Source: Paracoccaceae bacterium (GTDB lineage: Bacteria; Pseudomonadota; Alphaproteobacteria; Rhodobacterales; Rhodobacteraceae). From it: DNA of 5,894 nucleotides. The DNA lies in NCBI GenBank assembly GCA_007119835.1, contig SKOX01000029.1:1-5894 (forward strand). Direction: 5' to 3'. Below are positions 1 through 5,219 of the stretch, in pieces (the stretch's first letter is position 1; the number at the start of each line of letters is the position of its first letter). The notes beneath the pieces were generated by a model. The model saw only the letters and a program-made list of their open reading frames with translations, had not been told where the DNA came from and did no database searches. The translations under genes and the position numbers were made by a program.

Positions 1-615
1 GGCCGCCATGCCACCCCGCTCCCGGGCGATCTCGGCATAGGATTCGTTCGTCGCGATCGAGACGATTGCACTGCGGAATGTCAGCCGCTCCACCAGCACC
101 ATCAGCCGCCACAGCGCCCCGCGCCGGCCGAACTTGGTCTCGTAAAGTTCCGGGCAGATGTCGTGGTGATCGAAGAGATAGCACACGCCGAAGGGCCGCA
201 GCGCCCATGCCACGAGGAAGATCAGGTCGGGCGGGTTGCAGCCGTGCAGGATGTCGATCCCGTGAGCGCGGCGCACCTTCAGCGCGAGCCTGAGCTCGTG
301 AAAGAGGGCGCCGCCGTACTCCCGCAGGTAGCCGAGCGCACCGTGGCCCTCGACCGGCAGCGGATGACGGTAGATGTGGACTCCCTCGAGATGCTCATAG
401 GCCGCCTCGCAGCCCTTGCCCGTAGGGCAGATCACCGAGACTGTGTAGCCTGCAGCTGCGAGGGTGGTCGCCTCCGCCCAGACCCGCCGGTCAAAAGGAA
501 CGGGCAGGTTCTCGACGACGATCAGCACCCGCCGCCCCTGCCCCGGCCCGGCCGCCACCTGCGCCTCGGCCGCCCGCGTCTCGACCATCGGCGCCACGCC
601 GTCGCGCGGGCTCAT
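1..615 (-). CDS. Family 4 glycosyltransferase, WcfG-like (C-terminal part beyond window)
   Basis: This is the first 205 codons of a GT-B glycosyltransferase. The frame stays open to the left edge, so the C-terminal donor-binding domain lies outside. It probably transfers a sugar from a nucleotide-sugar donor onto a lipid-linked or growing glycan at the cytoplasmic face of the inner membrane. After a non-conserved tail (residues 1-28) comes the first Rossmann strand with the family signature VLIVVENLPVPFDRRVW (30-46). Then come SVICPTGKG (60-68), HIYRHPLP (80-87), GCNPPDLIF (125-133), FDHHDICPELYETKFGRRG (148-166) and SIATNESY (186-193). All are typical of the WcfG/WbuB-type GT4 group. The ATG at 615 is preceded by GGAG (624-627) with 8-base spacing; Met10 is a possible later start. 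The gene begins 22 bases after the algD stop on the same strand, so the two are probably co-transcribed. Donor and acceptor cannot be read from the sequence. Confidence 0.9.
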   Translation of the reverse strand, partial: MSPRDGVAPMVETRAAEAQVAAGPGQGRRVLIVVENLPVPFDRRVWAEATTLAAAGYTVSVICPTGKGCEAAYEHLEGVHIYRHPLPVEGHGALGYLREYGGALFHELRLALKVRRAHGIDILHGCNPPDLIFLVAWALRPFGVCYLFDHHDICPELYETKFGRRGALWRLMVLVERLTFRSAIVSIATNESYAEIARERGGMAA

Positions 616-637
616 CGGCCGGTCTCCGCCGGGTTCC

Positions 638-1954
638 TCACCAGTTGACCCCGTCGTAGCGATTGCCGAGCGCCTCCCGGAGCCCGGCGACACGCACGAG
701 GTCGAGCACCTGCTGGTCGGGTCGCATCAACTCCGCAAGACCCTTGAACTCGGGCGCGGCGTTGCCGATCACCACGAGATCGCCGTGGGCGACGGTGCCT
801 GCGAGGTCGTCCGACAGGATGTCGGCGATATGGGGGATCACTTCCTCGATATAGGCGCGGTTGGCGCCAACGAGCCGGGCCAGATGTACGTTGCGGTCGT
901 AGATCCTCAGGTCGTAACCCTTGCCGATCAGCCGCTCGACGAGGGCAACCTGCGGGCTCTCGCGGAGGTCGTCGGTGCCGGACTTGAAGCTGATGCCGAG
1001 GAAGGCGATCCGGCGGCGGTCGGCGGCAGCGACAAGCTCGAGCGCGCGCTCGACCTGGGCCGCGTTGGTGGGCAGGAGCGCGTTCAGGAGCGGCAGCTCG
1101 AGGTCGAGCTCGCGCCCCTTGTAGGCGAGCGCGCGTACGTCCTTAGGCAGGCAGGAACCGCCGAAGGCAAAGCCCGGCCGGAGGTAGTAGGATGAGATGT
1201 TGAGCTTCTCGTCGCGGCAGAAGATGTCCATCACCTCCCAGCTGTCGACGCCGGCCGCCTTGGCGATGTTGCCGATCTCGTTGGCGAAGGCGACCTTAGT
1301 CGCGTGCCAGGCGTTGTCGGCGTACTTCACCATCTCGGCCACCTCAAGGCGGGTGGCGATCTTCGGCCCGGGCAGCGCCTCGTAGAGCGCGAGCACGCGC
1401 TCTGCCGTGGCAGGGTCGGCCGCGCCCACCACCGTCTTCGGCGGGTTGTCATAGTCGTAGACGGCGGTCGACTCGCGCAGGAATTCCGGGTTGTTGGCGA
1501 CCTTCAGGAGATCGGGCGCCGCCGGACCCGCAGTTCGCTCGAGGGCGGGGATAACGAGGCCGCGCATGGTGCCGGGCAGGATTGTGGAACGGATCACCAC
1601 CGTGTGGGAGACACCGCCGGCGCGCACCGCGGCGCCGATCTCCTCGCAAACCCGCTCGACCGCACCGACATCAAGGCTGCCGTTCTTCCGCGAGGGCGTA
1701 CCAACACAGACGAGACTCATTTCGCTTTTGGCCACCGCCTCGGCGGCAGAGGTGGTGGCCGCGAGCCTGCCTGCGGCCACACCCTCGCCGACGAGCTCGC
1801 CCACATACTGCTCGACGATCGGCGTACGCCCGGCATTGACGAGATCGACCTTCTCGCGCTGGGGGTCGACTCCGATCACCTGGTGGCCGTCGCGCGCGAG
1901 GCAGGCCGCGGAGACGATGCCCACGTAGCCGAGGCCGAAGACTGCAATTCTCAC
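638..1954 (-). CDS. algD: GDP-mannose 6-dehydrogenase (AlgD type, UDP-glucose/GDP-mannose dehydrogenase family)
   Basis: This 438-residue enzyme is predicted to oxidise GDP-mannose to GDP-mannuronate with two NAD+, supplying a uronic acid for an exopolysaccharide. The order is an N-terminal NAD-binding domain with GLGYVG (7-12) and Asp30, the central domain, and a C-terminal UDP/GDP-binding domain with SFKSGTDDLRESP (322-334). With the GTG at 1954 as start, active-site residues fall on the numbers known for Pseudomonas AlgD: Glu161 in NPEFLRE, Lys210, Asn214 and His217 in KYADNAWH, Asn252, Tyr256-Tyr257, Arg259, and nucleophile Cys268 in FGGSCLPKD. The RPGFAFGGSCLPKDVRAL block and the C-terminal YDGVNW resemble AlgD more than UDP-glucose dehydrogenases. 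A GTG three codons upstream (1961-1963) is open but overlaps the ribosome binding site. It heads the leftward pair with the glycosyltransferase. GDP-mannose specificity is inferred from similarity; a related NDP-hexose is the alternative. There is no sign that the product is alginate itself, because no alg synthase genes are in view. Confidence 0.88.
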   Translation of the reverse strand: MRIAVFGLGYVGIVSAACLARDGHQVIGVDPQREKVDLVNAGRTPIVEQYVGELVGEGVAAGRLAATTSAAEAVAKSEMSLVCVGTPSRKNGSLDVGAVERVCEEIGAAVRAGGVSHTVVIRSTILPGTMRGLVIPALERTAGPAAPDLLKVANNPEFLRESTAVYDYDNPPKTVVGAADPATAERVLALYEALPGPKIATRLEVAEMVKYADNAWHATKVAFANEIGNIAKAAGVDSWEVMDIFCRDEKLNISSYYLRPGFAFGGSCLPKDVRALAYKGRELDLELPLLNALLPTNAAQVERALELVAAADRRRIAFLGISFKSGTDDLRESPQVALVERLIGKGYDLRIYDRNVHLARLVGANRAYIEEVIPHIADILSDDLAGTVAHGDLVVIGNAAPEFKGLAELMRPDQQVLDLVRVAGLREALGNRYDGVNW

Positions 1955-1962
1955 TCGTGCCA

Positions 1963-1967
1963 CCTCT
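1963..1967 (-). promoter_or_regulatory. Ribosome binding site that sets the algD start
   Basis: On the minus strand AGAGG lies 8 bases before the GTG at 1954, an ideal Shine-Dalgarno distance. The upstream GTG at 1961-1963 shares a base with this motif and so has no usable site of its own. This is the main sequence reason for starting algD at 1954, and it agrees with the protein register. Confidence 0.7.
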
Positions 1968-2027
1968 TACTTGCCTCGCGTCCGGCCACTCGCTACCGAA
2001 TGATGGTGCACTTGGGTAGCCCTCTCT

Positions 2028-2037
2028 CCACCGGTGG
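2028..2037. repeat. Perfect palindrome CCACCGGTGG, candidate operator
   Basis: CCACCGGTGG is a perfect 10-base palindrome without spacer, lying near the middle of the divergent region. Its position would suit a dimeric regulator acting on both operons. In G+C-rich DNA such a palindrome can arise by chance, and no second copy was seen nearby. Confidence 0.3.
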
Positions 2038-2081
2038 CGCGGAGGTCATCGGTCAGGACTGCCGCATTCGGGACGGTAGCT

Positions 2082-2098
2082 GGTCTGCAACAAAGACC
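2082..2098 (+). repeat. Short inverted repeat upstream of the central glycosyltransferase
   Basis: GGTCT (2082-2086) and AGACC (2094-2098) are perfect 5-base arms around a 7-base loop, GCAACAA. The hairpin ends 17 bases before the GTG at 2116. It could be an operator half-site pair or a weak leader hairpin. The stem is short and no T-tract follows, so it is not a terminator. Confidence 0.25.
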
Positions 2099-2115
2099 TC
2101 TTATAGGCGTATCTG

Positions 2116-3408
2116 GTGCTTGCTTCATTGAGTGTTCCCGTGACCCAACCAACCCAGCCTCCCTCGCTTCAGCGTCTCCTGCGCGCGGCAGTGGACCTCC
2201 CCAAGCGGTATCTCGATCCCGACCGACGGGCATTCGCCTCATTCCGCCCGGTAGGCCCGGCCCGAGGAACAGCCCTCCTCGCCCACGTGGTCGAGGGAGT
2301 CTTGGCGAAGTCCGACGATCCCCTGATCCGCCGCCACAATCACTTCGTGGAAGCTCGGCTGATGGTCGAGGCACTACTCGAGCGGGGCTACGCGGTCGAC
2401 GTCATAAGCTGGCGCAACGTACAATTCCGGCCGAAGCGGCGCTACGACCTCTTCATCGGCCCGCGCGAGAACTTCGAGGCTCTCGCCGGGCGCATGGAGA
2501 AAGACTGCATCAGGATCGTTCACCTTGAGACCGCGCACTGGCTCGCCAACAATGCGGCGGCACTTGCGCGGCTTCGGGAAGTGCAGGCCAAGCGGGGCGT
2601 GGCTCTCACGAGCATCGCGCAGCTGCGGATGAACCGCGCGATCGAGGAGGCCGATTACGCAACCATGCTCGGCAACGACGTCGTCTACGAGACCTATGCC
2701 TTCGCCGGAAAGCGAATTTTCCAGATCCCAAATCCGGGCACGATCCTCCAGCCTTGGATCGAGGATCGCGACTTCGCACAGGCTCGGACCCGCTTCTTGT
2801 GGCTCGGCAGCACCGGCCTCGTGCACAAGGGGCTCGACGTCGTCCTCGAAGCCTTCGCCCGGATGCCCGAGTTACACTTGACGGTCTGCGGGCCCGTGGA
2901 CCGGGATCCGCATTTCGCGCGCGCCTACGCGAAGGAGCTCTACGAGACTCCGAACATCCGGACTCATGGCTGGATCGACCTTGCTGGCACAGACTTCGCC
3001 GCAATCCGTGCGGCTACGGCCGCACACGTCTACCCCACATGCGCCGACGCCTGCTGCGGCAGCGTGATCAACGCCATGCATGCAGGATTAATCCCGCTCG
3101 TGACCCCGGAGGCGGGGGTCGACGTCGATCCGTTGTTTGGGCTGGCGATCGCTTCCCCTACAGCCGAAGCCGTGGAGGCCACGGTTCGTCGGCTTGCCGG
3201 GATGCCTGCCGTACAGGTTGCCGCCATGGCAAGGGCGGCTTGGGAAGAGGCCAGGCGGGTCTACGGCCACGAGGTCTACCGCCGGACCTTCGGAGAGGTC
3301 ATCGAAACGATCGTGGCGGAGCATCCCCATGGTGCGACCCCTGGTTTCGTGCTCATGAAAGAGGGCAGCCGCCCTCGGGATGACGCCCTTGCCATCAGCG
3401 GCAGCTGA
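2116..3408 (+). CDS. Group 1 glycosyltransferase (GT-B fold), surface glycan synthesis
   Basis: This 430-residue cytoplasmic glycosyltransferase probably adds one sugar to a polysaccharide or glycolipid intermediate. The N-terminal acceptor domain includes HNHFVEARLMVEALLERGY (74-92) and a strand ending in DLFIG (111-115). The interdomain segment is near IPNPGTI (204-210). The C-terminal donor domain follows the group 1 pattern: FLWLGSTGLVHKGLDVVLEA (227-246), LTVCGP (255-260), THGWIDL (283-289), and ADACCGSVINAMHAGLIPLV (310-329) followed by TPEAGVDV. The usual EX7E motif reads Asp311-x7-Asn319, so both acidic positions are changed. No signal peptide or membrane segment is seen. The start is uncertain. 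GTG at 2116 has AGG 8 bases upstream; GTG at 2140 (protein beginning MTQPTQ, 422 residues) has GAG at 7 bases. Both sites are weak and the first 30 residues look poorly conserved. It is the first gene of the rightward run. Donor and acceptor are unknown. Confidence 0.87.
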   Translation: MLASLSVPVTQPTQPPSLQRLLRAAVDLPKRYLDPDRRAFASFRPVGPARGTALLAHVVEGVLAKSDDPLIRRHNHFVEARLMVEALLERGYAVDVISWRNVQFRPKRRYDLFIGPRENFEALAGRMEKDCIRIVHLETAHWLANNAAALARLREVQAKRGVALTSIAQLRMNRAIEEADYATMLGNDVVYETYAFAGKRIFQIPNPGTILQPWIEDRDFAQARTRFLWLGSTGLVHKGLDVVLEAFARMPELHLTVCGPVDRDPHFARAYAKELYETPNIRTHGWIDLAGTDFAAIRAATAAHVYPTCADACCGSVINAMHAGLIPLVTPEAGVDVDPLFGLAIASPTAEAVEATVRRLAGMPAVQVAAMARAAWEEARRVYGHEVYRRTFGEVIETIVAEHPHGATPGFVLMKEGSRPRDDALAISGS

Positions 3409-3436
3409 GACCGTGCCCAAAACCGAGACCGAACCC

Positions 3437-4240
3437 ATGTCCGACGCCTCCCTGCCTCCCGAAGGCGCAATCCTCGTCATGGCGCATCCGGACGATGAGG
3501 CGCTCTGGGCAAGCGCTCTCCTGTCGCGCACGGCGCGGGTCGTGCTGGTATTCGAAGACATCGACTCCTTTCCCGCCTGGGCCGAAGGCCGGCGCCGGAG
3601 CCTTGCGGAGCTTCCCCTCCCGGATGTCACCAGCCTCCGCTTCCGGGAGGCCGAAGTCCTGAACGGCGCTGCTTGGCCTACTCCCGCCGAAACCCCCTAC
3701 GGCTTGGCCGTCCGGCCCCGGCCAGGCACCTTCCGGGGCTTTTCCGCTCGACGCTATCAGGAGGCTTTCCCGAATCTCGTCTCAGCGCTGCGCCCGCTGC
3801 TCACCGGAGCGCCGGCGGTCGTCACCCACAATCCATGGGGAGAGTATGGCCACGAGGACCATGTGCAGGTCTTTCGGGCAGTAGAAAGTCTCCGGCAGGA
3901 ACTCGGCTTCCCACTCTGGGTGACGAGCTACGTCAGCGACAAGAGCTATCCCTTCATGCTGCGCCACCTGGCGAGGCTCGATTGTTCCGCGCCAGAACTT
4001 CCAACCGACCCGAAGCTCGGGGCTCGCCTCCGGGACATCTATATGCGCCATGGCTGCTGGACGTGGTTCGACGACTACGTCTGGCCCCCGGCCGAGCGCT
4101 TCCTGCGCTGGCTCGAACCGGGCGAGCCGCCGAGGCCCCTGCCGCCGGGCCGCCTCCTGCCGTTCGTCTGGATTGCCTGGACGCCGCCAAAGCCGCTGCT
4201 CCGACGTCTGGCCGGACGCGCTGCGAGGCTGATCCGGTGA
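3437..4240 (+). CDS. PIG-L/LmbE family N-acetylglucosaminyl deacetylase
   Basis: This 267-residue protein is a predicted zinc-dependent deacetylase that removes acetyl from an N-acetylated amino sugar, such as GlcNAc in a glycolipid or glycan precursor. Strand one ends in the hallmark AHPDDE (16-21), where His17 and Asp20 should bind zinc and Asp19 act as base. The second motif, HNPWGEYGHEDHVQVF (131-146), contains the HxxH pair His139/His142, the third metal ligand being His142 by analogy with MshB. This fits the MshB/PIG-L/LmbE fold. The C-terminal third is rich in Trp and Pro and ends in a basic tail (LLRRLAGRAARLIR), which may lie on the membrane but is not a transmembrane helix. I chose the ATG at 3437, 10 residues before the first strand and with GAG 9 bases upstream. 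An ATG at 3380 would add 19 poorly ordered residues and overlap the preceding gene by 29 bases. It overlaps the methyltransferase by four bases. The exact substrate is not readable. Confidence 0.88.
   Translation: MSDASLPPEGAILVMAHPDDEALWASALLSRTARVVLVFEDIDSFPAWAEGRRRSLAELPLPDVTSLRFREAEVLNGAAWPTPAETPYGLAVRPRPGTFRGFSARRYQEAFPNLVSALRPLLTGAPAVVTHNPWGEYGHEDHVQVFRAVESLRQELGFPLWVTSYVSDKSYPFMLRHLARLDCSAPELPTDPKLGARLRDIYMRHGCWTWFDDYVWPPAERFLRWLEPGEPPRPLPPGRLLPFVWIAWTPPKPLLRRLAGRAARLIR
4225..4228 (+). promoter_or_regulatory. Ribosome binding site for the methyltransferase inside the deacetylase gene
   Basis: GAGG lies 8 bases before the GTG at 4237, within the last codons of the deacetylase. It supports the GTG, whose GTGA overlaps the upstream TGA, as the true start. 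The frame is open much further upstream (to 3673), but that part only shadows the deacetylase. Confidence 0.7.
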
Positions 4241-4959
4241 CCGCGCTCGCGTCCCTGAAGCGCCGGCTGCGTCCTCGCAGCTGGCTGAAGGCCGCCTCCA
4301 CCGGCATCGCCGTCCGGCTCGGGCTCCTGCGGCGGATCCGTCCGCTCCGGCGAGACTTCGGCATCGGCCGCGGCACGCCCATCGACCGGCACTACATCGA
4401 GGGCTTCCTTGAGCGGCACCGCGCCGACATCCGGGGCGCGGTGCTGGAGGCGGGTGGCTACGTGAACTACACTCGCCGCTTCGGCGGCGGCCAGGTTGCC
4501 CGCGCCGAGGTGCTTTATCCCAAGCCGGGCTTCGCGGACGGCACCCTGGTGGGCAACCTCGCCACTGGCGAGGGCATCCCCGAGGGCGCCTTCGACTGCC
4601 TGGTTCTGACCCAAGTCTTCCCCTTCATCTACGACCTCCAAGGGGCCGTCGCCAGCTGCAAGCGGGCGCTTAGGCCCGGTGGTGTGCTGCTCGTCACCGT
4701 GCCGGGCATCTCCCAGATCTGCGGCTACGACCGAGAGCACTGGGGCGACTACTGGCGCTTTACACGCCAGTCGCTCGAGCGACTGCTGGGCGATACCTTC
4801 GGAGGGGAGAATGTCGCCGTGGAAGCCCACGGCAATGTCTTCGCAGCCTGCGCCTTCCTCCACGGCCTGACCGCGGAGGATTTGACCGCAACGGAACTTG
4901 CTCACCATGACGACGCTTTCCAACTCACCATCGCGGGCCGCGCGGTGAACTCGCCTTAA
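4237..4959 (+). CDS. Class I SAM-dependent methyltransferase of polysaccharide clusters
   Basis: This 240-residue protein probably methylates a sugar or another group of the glycan or its lipid carrier, using S-adenosylmethionine in the cytoplasm. A basic N-terminus (residues 8-39) leads into GTPIDRHYIEGFLERH (46-61) and the first Rossmann strand with loop AVLEAGGYVNYTRRFGGG (68-85). Then come the strand-4 segment FDCLVLTQVFPFIYD (119-133), the Methyltransf_11-like LRPGGVLLVTVPGISQI (145-161), and the subgroup signature HWGDYWRFT (168-176). AHGNVFAACAFLHGL (197-211) follows. From memory, proteins with WGDYWRFT and GNV..A.AFLHG segments are common beside glycosyltransferases and deacetylases in polysaccharide clusters, with substrates mostly unassigned. 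Motif I lacks the usual GxGxG. The GTG start overlaps the deacetylase stop by four bases and has GAGG 8 bases upstream, so translation is likely coupled. It is the last gene of the run. The methyl acceptor is unknown. Confidence 0.85.
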   Translation: MTALASLKRRLRPRSWLKAASTGIAVRLGLLRRIRPLRRDFGIGRGTPIDRHYIEGFLERHRADIRGAVLEAGGYVNYTRRFGGGQVARAEVLYPKPGFADGTLVGNLATGEGIPEGAFDCLVLTQVFPFIYDLQGAVASCKRALRPGGVLLVTVPGISQICGYDREHWGDYWRFTRQSLERLLGDTFGGENVAVEAHGNVFAACAFLHGLTAEDLTATELAHHDDAFQLTIAGRAVNSP

Positions 4960-5013
4960 TCAGCATCCGACACGCGTGACGACGGGAGCGAGGGGTCCCC
5001 CATGACCCAACCT

Positions 5014-5044
5014 CTTGCGCGGCAGCCCCGGCAGGGCCTATCTC
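5014..5044 (+). promoter_or_regulatory. Probable promoter of the tRNA-Thr gene
   Basis: CTTGCG (5014-5019) and CTATCT (5038-5043) are separated by 18 bases and resemble the alphaproteobacterial housekeeping form CTTGAC-N17-CTATAT. The expected transcription start, around 5050, is a few bases before the mature tRNA 5' end at 5055. The match is partial, so this is a reasoned guess. The remaining part of the gap after the methyltransferase stop (4960-5013) holds only a weak 5-base inverted repeat, GGGTC/GACCC (4993-5008), without a T-tract. Confidence 0.45.
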
Positions 5045-5054
5045 AGGTGCCGGA

Positions 5055-5130
5055 GCCCCTATAGCTCAGCTGGTAGAGCAACTGATTTGTAATCAGTAGG
5101 TCGGGAGTTCGAGTCTCTCTGGGGGCACCA
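5055..5130 (+). tRNA. tRNA-Thr (anticodon UGU), CCA encoded
   Basis: The 76 bases fold into a full cloverleaf. The acceptor stem is GCCCCTA with TGGGGGC (one T-G wobble). The D stem is GCTC/GAGC, with GG in the loop. The anticodon stem is ACTGA/TCAGT (5081-5085 and 5093-5097) around loop TTTGTAA, giving anticodon TGT at 5088-5090, which reads threonine ACA and, by wobble, ACG. The T stem is GGGAG/CTCTC with TTCGAGT in the loop. The discriminator base is A (5127) and CCA (5128-5130) is encoded. All invariant positions look intact, so the gene should be functional. Confidence 0.97.
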
Positions 5131-5152
5131 CGGTTTCACACGCGAAACCGTG
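5129..5152 (+). terminator. Strong hairpin directly after tRNA-Thr, possible terminator or processing signal
   Basis: CACGGTTTC (5129-5137) and GAAACCGTG (5144-5152) form a perfect 9-base stem around the loop ACACGC. The 5' arm uses the last two bases of the encoded CCA end. The downstream sequence TCCATGAG has no T-tract, so it is not a classical intrinsic terminator. It may slow polymerase, stabilise the precursor 3' end, or guide 3' processing. The stem is certain from the sequence; its role is inferred. Confidence 0.45.
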
Positions 5153-5177
5153 TCCATGAGGTGCAGGGGGTTCGCGC

Positions 5178-5196
5178 AAAACTCGCCTGCGGCGAG
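5178..5196 (-). terminator. Intrinsic terminator of the right-hand unknown gene
   Basis: Read on the minus strand, CTCGCC, loop GCA and GGCGAG form a 6-base G+C-rich stem followed at once by TTTT (plus-strand AAAA, 5178-5181). It starts 23 bases after the TGA of the leftward gene ending at 5220, the expected position for its rho-independent terminator. The stem is short and the T-run has only four bases, so termination may be partial. It would also protect the convergent tRNA gene from antisense transcription. Confidence 0.6.
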
Positions 5197-5219
5197 GGAT
5201 CCAGACGTACTGCCGCGGC

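Larger units (their letters stand above)
1955..2115. promoter_or_regulatory. Divergent intergenic region between the two glycan operons
   Basis: These 161 bases separate algD (leftward) from the glycosyltransferase gene (rightward). Promoters for both directions should lie here or just inside the neighbouring gene, because no other gene fits. I looked for -35/-10 pairs on both strands. I found only a weak TATAGG (2102-2107) on the plus strand without a credible -35 element, so I name no promoter. The region contains a 10-base palindrome and a short hairpin, listed separately. It is visibly less G+C-rich near its right end than the coding sequence. Control by one regulator acting on both operons is possible but inferred only from the layout. 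Confidence 0.5.

Noticed and set aside
464..1195. Plus-strand frame of 243 codons opposite algD
   Set aside because: It lies on the complementary strand of algD and the start of the GT4 gene, shows no domain pattern, and is explained by the high G+C content.
1304..2131. Plus-strand frame of 275 codons opposite algD, running across the divergent region
   Set aside because: Most of it is the reverse complement of the clearly conserved algD. It ends just inside the central glycosyltransferase gene and has no recognisable motif.
2374..3004. Minus-strand frames opposite the central glycosyltransferase
   Set aside because: They are Arg/Ser-rich or motif-free and oppose a frame with a clear GT-B donor domain.
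3673..4236. N-terminal extension of the methyltransferase frame back to 3673
   Set aside because: This part overlaps the deacetylase gene in another frame and has a Pro/Arg/Ala-rich shadow composition. The real start is the GTG at 4237.
4075..4923. Minus-strand frame of 282 codons opposite the methyltransferase
   Set aside because: The plus-strand frame has a conserved methyltransferase pattern, a good ribosome binding site and a coupled start. The minus frame has low-complexity Gly/Ala/Arg content and no motif.
4993..5008. GGGTC/GACCC inverted repeat after the methyltransferase as a terminator
   Set aside because: The stem has only five bases and no T-tract follows, so it was not listed as a terminator.
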